Assembly: GCF_011617465.1 (NCBI RefSeq)
Contig: NZ_CP050153.1
Location: 1,612,001 to 1,676,000, forward strand
DNA from: Brevibacterium pigmentatum
Lineage (GTDB): Bacteria > Actinomycetota > Actinomycetes > Actinomycetales > Brevibacteriaceae
DNA length: 64,000 nt
Reading direction: 5' to 3'
This document shows, in pieces, positions 1 to 9,171 of the stretch; positions within the stretch are counted from its first letter, which is position 1, and each line of letters starts with the position of its first letter. The notes below the pieces were generated by a model. It was not told where the DNA came from. It searched no databases and worked only from the letters and a program-made list of their open reading frames with translations. A program made the translations under genes and the position numbers.

Positions 1-767
1 TTGTCCATCGAGTGGGCACGGTAGACGAACTGCGTCGTGTTCTTGCCCGTCAGCGACAGGTCCTCATGGTCCTGTGCGCGGATGTGGGTGGGCTGATTCA
101 TGTACCGCCGGGCCAGGGTGATGACCGCTCCCGGCATGGTGGCGGAGAAGAGCATCGTCTGGCGGTGCGCGGGCACGGCGTTGATGATCTTCTCGACATC
201 GGGCAGGAAGCCGAGGTCGAGCATCTCGTCGGCTTCGTCGAGGACTACGGTGCGCACGCGGTGGAGCTTGAGGATCTTGCGACCATAGAGATCGAGAAGG
301 CGACCGGGCGTGCCGACGACGACGTCGACGCCGGACTTCAGGCGGTTGATCTGCGGGTCGAAGTCCATGCCGCCGTAGATCGTCATGATGTCGATATCGC
401 GCTGCACGGAGGCGGTGACGAGATCGGCCGCAACTTGCTTGGCCAGCTCACGGGTGGGAACGACGACGAGGGCCTGCGGCAGACGCGGCTCCTTGCCATC
501 GCCCACGCTGTCCGGAGTCGATTCCGGGTCGGAGGTGACCGACGAATCCTCGGTCTTGCCGACGACGCGCTGGAGAAGGGGGATGCCGAATCCCAGGGTC
601 TTTCCGGTGCCCGTCTTCGCCTGCCCGATGATATCGGCGCCCGACAGTGCCACGGGCAGCGTCAGCGCCTGAATGGGGAAGGGGTGGGTGATTCCTGCCG
701 AGGCCAGCGAGGCCACGATCGGTCCGGCGACTCCCAGTTCCGCGAAATCCGCTTCCGTCTCCGCCAT
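1..767 (-). CDS. DEAD/DEAH-box RNA helicase, C-terminus cut by window edge
   Basis: ATP-dependent RNA helicase of the DEAD-box family, acting on structured RNA in the cytoplasm. The minus-strand frame is open from the ATG at 767 to the window edge, giving about 255 residues. Motifs appear in the expected order: Q motif region FPIQALTLP, motif I AKTGTGKT, motif Ia PTRELAKQ, motif Ib TPGRLLDLY, motif II DEADEML and motif III SATMP. Only the first RecA-like domain is present; the second lies outside the window. An acidic, Ser-rich insert sits between motifs I and Ia. It is divergent from the ferritin-like gene with about 60 bp between start codons. Confidence 0.93.
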   Translation of the reverse strand, partial: MAETEADFAELGVAGPIVASLASAGITHPFPIQALTLPVALSGADIIGQAKTGTGKTLGFGIPLLQRVVGKTEDSSVTSDPESTPDSVGDGKEPRLPQALVVVPTRELAKQVAADLVTASVQRDIDIMTIYGGMDFDPQINRLKSGVDVVVGTPGRLLDLYGRKILKLHRVRTVVLDEADEMLDLGFLPDVEKIINAVPAHRQTMLFSATMPGAVITLARRYMNQPTHIRAQDHEDLSLTGKNTTQFVYRAHSMD

Positions 768-815
768 ATTCCAAACTCCTTTTAGCGCGTATGCGCTTGT
801 CATGGTGCGAACCGG

Positions 816-821
816 TAGTCT
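816..821 (+). promoter_or_regulatory. Possible -10 element of a leaderless transcript
   Basis: TAGTCT lies 6 bases before the ATG at 828, the spacing expected if transcription starts at the A of the start codon. No purine-rich ribosome binding site lies between. No good -35 hexamer is present at normal spacing, so this is a weak call. Confidence 0.35.
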
Positions 822-827
822 TGAACT

Positions 828-1460
828 ATGCCCGATTCTGTCCCATTGGCCGGTAATGATGCTGCAACGCTCGCACTTCTGGCGTTCGGCGAGCTGACCG
901 GTTTCGAACGTATGGCCACTAACGCGACGACCGCAGCGGATCTGGATGACAAAGTCATCCTGGCGCGGCTGGCCTCTCAGTCATTCGCGAACTTCGAACA
1001 GCTCTCACAGCACATCGATCAGATGGGCCAGGATGTGATCGAGCTCTGTCAGCATTTCGAACCGACCTTCAGCACTCTGGCTGAAAGGACTCGTCCTCGC
1101 GACTGGTACGAAAGCCTCATGAAGGGATTCGTCTTCGACGGAATCATGAATGATTTCTACCGCACGGCGGTGAACGAACTCGCGGAGCCCGGATACAGCC
1201 TGGCTATTGCAATTCTCGATGATACACGTGCCAGCGAATATGCGCGCAATCGTCTGACATCCGAAGTGGCCGTCGACACACAGCTGGCTTCGCGGCTGGC
1301 CCTGTGGGGGCGCAAGCTCGTCGCAGAGACCCTGGGCCGTGCCCGCAGTCTGCTCACCGACCCGGTCCTCGGCCTCGACGAAGACCTCGTCGTCGAACTG
1401 ATCCCGGCGGTGACGTCGAACCATTCGAAGCGGATGTCGGCACTCGGCCTCGTCGCCTGA
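828..1460 (+). CDS. Ferritin-like fold protein (MiaE_2-like)
   Basis: A 210-residue, mostly helical protein of the ferritin-like family related to tRNA-(ms2io6A) hydroxylases (MiaE_2 type). That family binds a di-iron centre, but the reaction of the actinobacterial members is not established. The sequence shows a Glu/His-rich helical pattern such as FANFEQLSQHIDQMG and an ELCQHFEPTF segment. In actinobacteria this gene is commonly found between a DEAD-box helicase and a DUF3107 gene, as here. The ATG at 828 has no clear Shine-Dalgarno sequence, and TAGTCT at 816-821 lies just upstream, so the transcript may be leaderless. Confidence 0.8.
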   Translation: MPDSVPLAGNDAATLALLAFGELTGFERMATNATTAADLDDKVILARLASQSFANFEQLSQHIDQMGQDVIELCQHFEPTFSTLAERTRPRDWYESLMKGFVFDGIMNDFYRTAVNELAEPGYSLAIAILDDTRASEYARNRLTSEVAVDTQLASRLALWGRKLVAETLGRARSLLTDPVLGLDEDLVVELIPAVTSNHSKRMSALGLVA

Positions 1461-1493
1461 CTCTGTATCTGAGACACCATTCCGCAGCGGATG

Positions 1494-1530
1494 CAGCAGG
1501 GCCCCGGTCATCATGACCGGGGCCCTGCTG
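1494..1530. terminator. Bidirectional hairpin terminator between convergent genes
   Basis: A perfect 17-bp inverted repeat (1494-1510 and 1514-1530) with a 3-base loop, very GC-rich (GGGCCCCGG core). It lies between the convergent ferritin-like gene (ends 1460) and the DUF3107 gene (ends 1546). There is no long T tract, which is usual for high-GC actinobacteria. Confidence 0.8.
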
Positions 1531-1545
1531 CTGTTGATGTGTTTC

Positions 1546-1767
1546 TCAGGCGCTGAAGCCCACACGACGCGGTGACTCGGCACCGATTTCGAGGTAGCCG
1601 AGCGAAGCGGAGGGAACGAATACCTGACGGCCCTTCGTGTCGGTGAAGGTCAGCAGCCCCTCGGACTGGATCGTCTCTTCGACGCGGGCTGCGAGTGCCT
1701 TCGCATCTTCGTCCGTTTCGAGGATGATCTCGCGCTGAGTCTGCTTGACGCCGATCTTGATTTCCAT
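1546..1767 (-). CDS. DUF3107 family protein
   Basis: Small 73-residue protein matching the actinobacterial DUF3107 family, whose function is unknown. The start MEIKIGVKQTQREI and the C-terminal segment VFVPSASLGYLEIG are typical of the family. The ATG at 1767 is preceded on the minus strand by AAGGAGC, a good ribosome binding site. It is convergent with the ferritin-like gene across a strong hairpin. No signal peptide or membrane segment is present. Confidence 0.85.
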   Translation of the reverse strand: MEIKIGVKQTQREIILETDEDAKALAARVEETIQSEGLLTFTDTKGRQVFVPSASLGYLEIGAESPRRVGFSA

Positions 1768-1887
1768 GGTGCTCCTTGTGCCGATGCTCGGTGATCGATG
1801 ACGGATTGGACTGTGTTCAGCTTAACGTCCGCAGGCTTGGGTTTCTTCCCCATGGATTCCGCTGAAGGCTGAGCGGCCGGTGGAACG

Positions 1888-2481
1888 TCAGCGATCCGCG
1901 AACGACCGCAGTCCGCCCCAACTCATCTGGGTGAGCAGTTCGACGGCTGTGTCGACGTCGACACCGCGATGAGAGTCGATCTGCTTGACGACGACCTCGG
2001 CGGTGCCGATGAGAGCCCGGCACAGCAGCTGTGCCTCATCGTCGCTGAGGCGGGCGAAGTTCTTCAGCGCCGACACGACCCGTGTAGCCGAACTCTCCCG
2101 CAGCGCGCGCAGCTTCTGTTCGGCTTTCGGCTCGTAGACGTCCGAATTGAAGATGATGACGAACTCTTCGCGGTGTGAGACCACGAAGTCGAAATACGCG
2201 CGATAGGTCGCGTGGACCTGCTCATGCGGATCGGTGGTCGATCCCAGAGCTTCGGCGAGCCGAGAGTCGAGCAGCGCGGCCGAGGAATCGATGAGCGCCA
2301 GGTAGAGGTCCTGCTTCGAATCGAAGTGCTGATAGAGCACAGGCTTGGACACACCGGCTGCCTCGGCGATCATGTCCATTGAGGTCGTCCGATATCCACG
2401 GGTGGCGAAAACGGAGCGTGCGACTCCCACTAATTGGTCGCGGCGCTGGTCACGGGGCAATCTCTGTTGTGGACTCGACAT
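1888..2481 (-). CDS. TetR/AcrR-family transcriptional regulator
   Basis: A 197-residue repressor-type regulator. The N-terminal helix-turn-helix covers roughly residues 15-60, with FATRGYRTTSMDMIAEAAGV followed by the recognition helix segment SKPVLYQHFDSKQDLY. The C-terminal helical domain presumably binds a ligand or mediates dimerisation; the ligand is unknown. It is divergent from adnA with about 115 bp between start codons. I could not find a convincing palindromic operator there. In other actinobacteria a TetR gene often sits next to this repair block. Confidence 0.9.
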   Translation of the reverse strand: MSSPQQRLPRDQRRDQLVGVARSVFATRGYRTTSMDMIAEAAGVSKPVLYQHFDSKQDLYLALIDSSAALLDSRLAEALGSTTDPHEQVHATYRAYFDFVVSHREEFVIIFNSDVYEPKAEQKLRALRESSATRVVSALKNFARLSDDEAQLLCRALIGTAEVVVKQIDSHRGVDVDTAVELLTQMSWGGLRSFADR

Positions 2482-2596
2482 TCTTCAATGCTACGCGAAG
2501 ACAGGCTGTGCATCGGGCATCCGCGCTGTCACATTGACGACGCGCCGGTCAGGGGCTCGGAAGTCTCATGTCAGCGGGCCGTGATGGAATACGAGT

Positions 2597-5500
2597 ATGG
2601 ATGAGATGACGCAGCGGATGGGCAGCACCCTGCTCTCCGGCGGCTGCCTGAATATCATCGGACGGCCGGGAACCGGGAAGACGACTCTGCTCGAGTCGCT
2701 CTATGCACAGCTGGTGTCGACGATCGACCCCGCCTCGGTCCTCGTTCTCACACCCGACCGTGATCACGCCGATGTGCTGCGCAACCGTCTTCAGCTGCCT
2801 GCCGATGCCGTTCTGTCCTCCGCCCCGGCCCGCAGTCTGGCGTCGTTCGCGTACGGCATCGCCCGTGCCGCACATACGACGCGGACCGGGGAGGACCTCG
2901 AATTCATCTCCGGTGCCGATCAGGATGTGTTCCTCGCCGATCTCCTCGGCGGCCACGAACTGGGCCATTCCCGCGGCCCGGCGTGGCCGGCGGAGATCAC
3001 CGCCGAGGTGCGCTCGACCTCGGCCTTCCGAACCGAGGTCCGCGACGCGCTCAACCGCGTGATGGAGTTCGACTTCGGCATGCGCACTCCCAGCCCGTCG
3101 TCGGAGACCTCCGAGCACGTCTTCGACTTCGGTCGCAGCGCCCTGGATCGTGCCCTTGCCGACAACCCTGACCCTCGGTGGGAGGCCGTGGCTGAGATCC
3201 TCGACGAATATCTGGGCATCATGTCCATGCCCGGATACGGGGGCGTCGACTCCGCGACCGTTCTCGCCCTCGCCGCTTTCGAGATCTTCCGTGAACCCGC
3301 CGAGGTGACGGCCGGACGTTCGTGGACGTTCGCCCCCGACCGATTGCCCTCAGTGGTTCTGGCCGACGGGGTCCAGGACTTCCCTGCCGCCAGTTGGGGA
3401 ATCCTCGAACAACTGCGCGCCAGGGGGAGTGCCATCGCTCTGTTCGGCTCGCCCGAGACGGTGACCGGACGTTTCCACGGAGCCGACGCGTCGATCATCG
3501 ATCGGGCGACGGCCGAGGCCGGCTTCGAAACGGTCGTGCTCGATCGTCAGTGGGATGTCGACCCTGCATTGGCGACGACCATCGACGGCTTCGGAGCCAG
3601 GATCACCACGCGCTGGTCGACCGGTCATATGCCGCGCCCACGTTCCCTCGAGGATGCTGTTGATTCTGCGGCTTCCGCTGAGGCGTCAGCGAGCGTGCCG
3701 CAATCAGCTCCGACGGCGGCACCTGTTGAAGGGCTGTCTACCGTGTCGTCCGAGCCTGCCGTGGAGACGCACGTATTCGAGGGCAGTGCGTCCGGACACC
3801 GATATCTGGCCCGTCGGATCACGAACTTCGTCGAACAGGGGCACAGCTGGTCCGATGTCGCACTCATCTGCCGCAATTCGTCGAGTGCTCGCGCGATCGC
3901 CAATGAGCTGAGAGCCTCAGGGGTCTCGATCGCCACTCTCATGCAGCCGCTCAATGTCGACCCCGCGACCGCACCGTTGTTGGACCTGCTTTCGACTGCC
4001 CCTGATTTCGACGATGACGAGTCGATCGCCGACCTCGCTCTGTCCCTGGCCGGCAGCATCTACGTCCGCCTCGACCCCGTGCAGATCCGCCGGTTCCGAC
4101 GAGCAGTGCGCAGACAGTTCCCTGCATCCAGCAGCACGGCGTCGCTGGCTCAGGCACTGCGCAGCCCGATCGACGATTCGTCCCCACAGGGACTGGCCAC
4201 GATCTCGCGGATGCTCCACGCCGCGGCAGAGGTCGGCACGACCGACCCCCACCAGGCGCTGTGGAGCATCTGGGACGCAGCCGGGGTCGCGGAGAGATGG
4301 CAGTCCGAAGCCCTGCGTGATCCGGAATCGGTGACCAACGGCTATCTCGATTCCGTGCTGCGACTCTTCGCCTTGGCCGAGAAGATCGCCGACCGCGGCG
4401 GATTCACCGCCCGGTCGTTCGCCGGCATCGTCGCCGAACAGGACATCGCCCAGGACTCCCTGGCCGATACCGCCGGATTCGCCGATCACGTCCTGGTGGG
4501 CACGCCGTCCTCTCTCGCCCATGTGCGTGTGCCTCTGGTGATCATCGCCGAAGTCAACGAAGGCGTGTGGCCGAACCCGAAGCTGCGCGGCGGAATCCTC
4601 GGCCTCACCGACCTCACAGCGGTGCTTGCCACCGGTGAGACGGTCACGGGCGACCCCGGCTACCACGCCCATGCGAAAAGGACGAACCTGCGCGAGGAAG
4701 GCGAGCTGTTCTACACCGCACTCAGCCGGGCCCAGGAGCACGTGATCGTCACTGCCGTCACCGATGCGGAGACAGAACCGTCCCCGTTCTTCGATGTGCT
4801 CGCCGCCGGCTCGGCTACGGGCTCCGAGGCAGGCGACGGCTATGCGATCACTCATGAGGATGAGCTGCCTCCGCTGACGCTGCCGGAGATGGCTGCGCAC
4901 GCTCGTGCCCACCTGCTGCAGACCGCGGCAGCCGAATATGACGAAGGCACGAGCGCTGCGACGGCGGCTTCGGAGACCAACCCGGACGAGAGCCCGGAGA
5001 GCTCTGAGACTCCGGACGGCTCTGGGATGCCGGACCCGGACACACAGTCGTGGGCGGCACTGATGCGGGCACTCTCGAACGCCTCACTGGCGGTGGAATC
5101 ACCGACGCAGTGGCGCGAAGCAGAGGACGTCACCACGAATGAGCCGCTCTACACAGACTCGGATACGGTCCGCGTCTCGCCCTCCCAGGTCGAGGCATTC
5201 ACCGACTGCTCCCTGCGGTGGTTCCTCACCCGCAACGGCGGTGACCGCCCGATGTCGACGGCCCAGAATCTCGGAACCATCATCCACGCCGCCGCCGAGA
5301 ACTATCCGGAAGGACCCACCTCAGCGATCCGAAGCTTTGTGGAAACGGAGTTCGCGTCTCTGGAATTCGATGCGGAATGGGAACGCGAACGGGAATTCGA
5401 CGTGGCGATGAGCATGGCCGACCGCCTCGGCGATTACATCAAGAAGACGCCGGGCCGCCTCGTCGGAGTCGAAGCGCAGGTCTATGCGGTCGGCGTGGAC

Positions 5501-5935
5501 GCAGACGGACGTGAGTGGAAGGTCACCGGACGACTCGATCGAGTCGAGGAAGTCGAGGGCGGACTGCGCATCGTCGACTTCAAGACCGGCAGGAATGTCG
5601 TCGCCGGCAAGGAGATGGACCGGCACGCCCAGCTGGGTGTGTATCAGGAGGCGATCAATTCCGGCACCATCAGGGTCGGTGAGGACCGGGAGATCGACGC
5701 GCATGCCTTCGGCGCCGAACTCGTCTTCCTGCGCAAGTCTGCCCGAACGGTTCGGGAGCAGTCGGCGCTGGACGTCGATGAGAACCCCGACTGGGCGCGA
5801 GAGCTCATCGACGACGTGTCCGGCAGGATGCGTGCCGCGAGCTTCCCAGCCCGGGTGGACCCGCAGAAGTGCCTGTCGTGCCCCGTCCGATCATCGTGCC
5901 CGGCGATCGGTCCGAAGATGTTGGAGGAGACCTGA
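2597..5935 (+). CDS. adnA: AdnA-like UvrD-family helicase-nuclease subunit
   Basis: Probable AdnA subunit of the AdnAB motor-nuclease that resects DNA double-strand breaks in actinobacteria (1112 residues). Walker A GRPGTGKTT lies near residue 24. The motif II region reads LADGVQDF (about residue 255) instead of DEFQD, so the motor looks degenerate, as described for AdnA. A low-complexity acidic insert spans about residues 785-835. The C-terminal RecB-type nuclease domain has VDFKTG near residue 992. A cysteine set, DCSLRWF plus CLSCPVRSSCP, suggests an AddB/AdnA-style Fe-S cluster. The stop overlaps the adnB start (TGATG), implying translational coupling. Subunit assignment rests on motifs and gene order. 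Confidence 0.82.
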   Translation: MDEMTQRMGSTLLSGGCLNIIGRPGTGKTTLLESLYAQLVSTIDPASVLVLTPDRDHADVLRNRLQLPADAVLSSAPARSLASFAYGIARAAHTTRTGEDLEFISGADQDVFLADLLGGHELGHSRGPAWPAEITAEVRSTSAFRTEVRDALNRVMEFDFGMRTPSPSSETSEHVFDFGRSALDRALADNPDPRWEAVAEILDEYLGIMSMPGYGGVDSATVLALAAFEIFREPAEVTAGRSWTFAPDRLPSVVLADGVQDFPAASWGILEQLRARGSAIALFGSPETVTGRFHGADASIIDRATAEAGFETVVLDRQWDVDPALATTIDGFGARITTRWSTGHMPRPRSLEDAVDSAASAEASASVPQSAPTAAPVEGLSTVSSEPAVETHVFEGSASGHRYLARRITNFVEQGHSWSDVALICRNSSSARAIANELRASGVSIATLMQPLNVDPATAPLLDLLSTAPDFDDDESIADLALSLAGSIYVRLDPVQIRRFRRAVRRQFPASSSTASLAQALRSPIDDSSPQGLATISRMLHAAAEVGTTDPHQALWSIWDAAGVAERWQSEALRDPESVTNGYLDSVLRLFALAEKIADRGGFTARSFAGIVAEQDIAQDSLADTAGFADHVLVGTPSSLAHVRVPLVIIAEVNEGVWPNPKLRGGILGLTDLTAVLATGETVTGDPGYHAHAKRTNLREEGELFYTALSRAQEHVIVTAVTDAETEPSPFFDVLAAGSATGSEAGDGYAITHEDELPPLTLPEMAAHARAHLLQTAAAEYDEGTSAATAASETNPDESPESSETPDGSGMPDPDTQSWAALMRALSNASLAVESPTQWREAEDVTTNEPLYTDSDTVRVSPSQVEAFTDCSLRWFLTRNGGDRPMSTAQNLGTIIHAAAENYPEGPTSAIRSFVETEFASLEFDAEWEREREFDVAMSMADRLGDYIKKTPGRLVGVEAQVYAVGVDADGREWKVTGRLDRVEEVEGGLRIVDFKTGRNVVAGKEMDRHAQLGVYQEAINSGTIRVGEDREIDAHAFGAELVFLRKSARTVREQSALDVDENPDWARELIDDVSGRMRAASFPARVDPQKCLSCPVRSSCPAIGPKMLEET

Positions 5936-8900
5936 TGCGCTTCACCGCCGAGCGCCTTGCCGAGCTCACGGCTGCCGACCCTGCCCAGGCTTTCCCACCC
6001 AGCCCCGAGCAGAAGGTGATCATCGAAGCGGACCCCGCACAGTCGATGAAAGTCACTGCCGGGGCCGGTTCCGGAAAGACCACCGTCATCTCGCAGCGCG
6101 TGGTGTGGCTGGTCGCGAATGAGTACGTCTCTCCGGAAGAGATCCTCGGGCTGACCTTCACTCGCAAAGCCGTCGGTGAACTCGGCGGACGCATTCGCCT
6201 GCTGCTGTCCCGCCTGCGGCACAACCTCGGGCGCGGCCAGGACCTGTCCCTGCCCGGTCTCGACAACCCGACCGTGTCCACATACAACTCCTACGCCGCA
6301 TCGATCGTCAGCGAACACGGGGTGAGCATCGGCATCGAACCCGAAACGGTCCTCCTGGATGACGCTGCAGCGCACACCATCGCAGGGAATCTCATCGATT
6401 CCACACCACCCGACGAGATCCCCGGAGACTTCTCACGCGAGACCATGATCGCCGACATCATCGCCTTGGCCGGGCAGATGAATGATCACGGTCGAGATGT
6501 CGACGAAGTCACGAACTATCTCGAGCAGTGCCTGGCCGCGCTGGTGTCCAGCAAAGGAAAACCCGTCGACCCCAACGGGCGACGGGCGAAGCTCGAAGCC
6601 AAGATCCGAACGGCTCGGCTAGCCGATGCCTATATGCGTGCGAAACGCCGCAACCTGGCCATGGATTTCTCCGACCAAGTGCGATTCGCTCAGCGCATCC
6701 TCGACGAGGTGCCGGCCGCAGCCGAGGCCGAAAGGGCCCGGTGGAAGATCGTCCTCCTCGACGAGTTCCAAGACACTTCGGTGGCTCAGCTGAAGCTCCT
6801 GCGCGATCTCTTCCATTCCACTGCCGTCACCGCGGTCGGCGATCCCCGCCAGGCCATCTACGGCTGGCGCGGTGCCAGTGCGGACAACATGGTCCGGTTC
6901 TCCTCGGATTTCCGCGATGTCGAATCCCTGTCTCTGAGCACGAGCTGGCGCAACGACCGGACGATCCTGCAGGCCGCCAATCGCATCGCCGCCGGACTCG
7001 CCGACAGCAATGAGTCCCCGCTGTCGGCCCGCGATGGAGCCGGAGACGGAGAAGTCAGCGTCGAGATCAACTCCGGTGCCCACGACCCTGATTTCCTCAC
7101 CAACGGCCTGCGTGCACTCACGGAATGGTTCCGCACCGTCCCCGTAGGTTCGTCGAAAGCCGTGCTGTGTCGCAAACGCGCCCACTTCGCACCGGTTGCG
7201 GCGGCTTTGGAGGCCGCCGGGTTCGCTGTTCATGTCCATGGCTCCTCCGGGCTGCTGACCGACCCCTTCGTCGCCGATCTGCGTGCAGTGCTCACCGCTG
7301 CGGTCGATCCGATGGCCGGTGACGAGATTATGAGGCTCATCAGCGGACGGATGCTCGGCCTCGGCGCGGGCGACATTGCGGGACTGCAGGCCTTCACCCG
7401 TCGTCAGACGGAGAGGCGAGCCGCAGACAGGGCTGAACCGGCCACCGAGGATGTCATCGCCGAAGCCATCGACCAGGCGACGATCGTCGAGGGCATCGAT
7501 GAACTCATCGAGGTCCAACGTGCTCTCGACCAGGGAGCGCGAACAGGTGCCGACAAAGGACTTGTCGCCGATTACGAGCAATCCGGTCTGAGCTCGGAGG
7601 CGCTGCATCGTCTGGTGCGGCTGGCACGCGCGCTGCGAGCCACCCGGTCGGGTACGGGCACCGTCGCCTCGATCATCCGCACCGCCATGTCAGAGACCGG
7701 AATTGATTCGGATATCTGGGGTCTCAGCGACTCCCCGCGCAATCTGCACCGAGCGTCCGTCGACGCGTTCCTGTCCGCGGCCAGCCAGTATTCGGCCACC
7801 GATGACAAACCCTCGATCACCGGCTTCCTGTCCTGGCTCAGCCTCATGGAAGCCCACGATGCCCTCAGTGTCGCTGAACCGACGACGGCAGCGGACGCGA
7901 TCAACATCATGACCGTCCACGCCTCGAAGGGCCTGGAGTTCGACGCCGTCGCCGTTCCCTCCCTGGTGGTCAAGGACTTTCCGACCGAACCGCGGGACAA
8001 GGAAGGGTGGATGGACCGCACCGCCCTGCCGTACCCGCTGCGCGGTGACCGCGCTCATCTCGTCGACTTCGACCTGCGGGAAGCCGAATTCGATACGAAG
8101 AAGGCCCTGGACGAGTGGATCGGAGACTTCATCCGCCCACGGATCGCCGACGCGCACGAGGGGGAGGAGCGCCGCCTGGCCTATGTGGCATTCACCCGCG
8201 CCAAGAGGCATCTGTGGCTGGGAGCCGAACTGATGGGCTCACGCGCCGTCCCCGACGATCCCTCGCCCTTCCTCACCGAAGCGATCGAGGCCCTGGGGCT
8301 GGAGGTGGAAATTCCCGAACCGGCCGACGAATCGGCGGCGGACCGGATCGAGACCACCCCATGGCCGGTGCCCCGCACGAGGCAGGTTGCCGCCGCACAG
8401 CGCGCAGCAGGCTGGGTCGACGCGAGCCCGGACGTCAGCTTGGAGTCTCTGGCTGAAGAGCCGGGAGTGATCGGACGCTTCGCCTCTCAGGCCCTGCGCA
8501 TCGGCGACCGCCCAGAATCCGTGTCCGCGGCGGCGATGCCCGATCGTCTGTCGGCGACGGCCCTGGTCGCCTGGCGACGGGACCCTCAGGGATTCCGTAC
8601 GCAGACCCTCCGCCCGATCCCGACTTCGCCGAGCCGAGCGGCCGAGATCGGAACGACCTTCCATTCCTGGGTGGAACAGCATTTCGGTCAGTCGAGCATC
8701 GACATCGGCGAAGACGAATCGGTGCGACCGATCGACGCCGAGACGATCGAACGTCTGCAGGCGACGTTCTCAGCCTCCGAGTTCGCGACGCGTCGAGCCG
8801 ACCATGTGGAGATGTCCTTCGAACTCGTCCTCGGCAGATTCCGGGTGCCGGGGAAGATCGATGCCGTCTTCATCACCGGGGATCATGCCGAAGTCGTGGA

Positions 8901-9114
8901 TTGGAAGACGTCGAAGAAGCCCGATGCCGCAGTGCTCGAAGTGATGAAATGGCAGCTGGCGCTCTACCGGTTCGCGATTCTGCGCGTGCATCCGGAGATC
9001 ACCGAGGTGACCGGGACGTTCTACTTCGTCGGCAGCGATGAGATCGTGCAGTTCACGGATCTTCCTGACGAGGACGACGTCGTCGCATGGCTGGAAGCCA
9101 ACGATCTCGGCTGA
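5935..9114 (+). CDS. adnB: AdnB-like UvrD-family helicase-nuclease subunit
   Basis: Probable AdnB subunit, the active 3'-5' motor of AdnAB, with a C-terminal nuclease (1059 residues). Motifs: Walker A GAGSGKTT near residue 43, motif II LLDEFQDTS near 275, motif III GDPRQAIYGWRGA, STSWRND, motif V TVHASKGLEFDAV and motif VI YVAFTRAKRH. The nuclease core has GKIDAVFI and VVDWKTSKK near residue 987. I chose the ATG at 5935 because it overlaps the adnA stop and GGAGGA lies 6 bases upstream; an upstream GTG at 5869 lies inside adnA. Unlike AdnA it lacks the Fe-S cysteine cluster. Confidence 0.88.
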   Translation: MRFTAERLAELTAADPAQAFPPSPEQKVIIEADPAQSMKVTAGAGSGKTTVISQRVVWLVANEYVSPEEILGLTFTRKAVGELGGRIRLLLSRLRHNLGRGQDLSLPGLDNPTVSTYNSYAASIVSEHGVSIGIEPETVLLDDAAAHTIAGNLIDSTPPDEIPGDFSRETMIADIIALAGQMNDHGRDVDEVTNYLEQCLAALVSSKGKPVDPNGRRAKLEAKIRTARLADAYMRAKRRNLAMDFSDQVRFAQRILDEVPAAAEAERARWKIVLLDEFQDTSVAQLKLLRDLFHSTAVTAVGDPRQAIYGWRGASADNMVRFSSDFRDVESLSLSTSWRNDRTILQAANRIAAGLADSNESPLSARDGAGDGEVSVEINSGAHDPDFLTNGLRALTEWFRTVPVGSSKAVLCRKRAHFAPVAAALEAAGFAVHVHGSSGLLTDPFVADLRAVLTAAVDPMAGDEIMRLISGRMLGLGAGDIAGLQAFTRRQTERRAADRAEPATEDVIAEAIDQATIVEGIDELIEVQRALDQGARTGADKGLVADYEQSGLSSEALHRLVRLARALRATRSGTGTVASIIRTAMSETGIDSDIWGLSDSPRNLHRASVDAFLSAASQYSATDDKPSITGFLSWLSLMEAHDALSVAEPTTAADAINIMTVHASKGLEFDAVAVPSLVVKDFPTEPRDKEGWMDRTALPYPLRGDRAHLVDFDLREAEFDTKKALDEWIGDFIRPRIADAHEGEERRLAYVAFTRAKRHLWLGAELMGSRAVPDDPSPFLTEAIEALGLEVEIPEPADESAADRIETTPWPVPRTRQVAAAQRAAGWVDASPDVSLESLAEEPGVIGRFASQALRIGDRPESVSAAAMPDRLSATALVAWRRDPQGFRTQTLRPIPTSPSRAAEIGTTFHSWVEQHFGQSSIDIGEDESVRPIDAETIERLQATFSASEFATRRADHVEMSFELVLGRFRVPGKIDAVFITGDHAEVVDWKTSKKPDAAVLEVMKWQLALYRFAILRVHPEITEVTGTFYFVGSDEIVQFTDLPDEDDVVAWLEANDLG

Positions 9115-9171
9115 GTTCAGTGGAGCCGGGACTTCGGCCGAGTACAGCGGATTCCGGCTGAGATCAGCGGA
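9108..9171. repeat. Three imperfect copies of a 17-bp motif
   Basis: Consensus CGGCYGAGWWCAGYGGA occurs at 9108-9124, 9135-9151 and 9155-9171. The first copy covers the adnB stop and the last covers the stop of the convergent gene. It may be a slippage product, and no hairpin terminator is obvious here. Confidence 0.55.
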
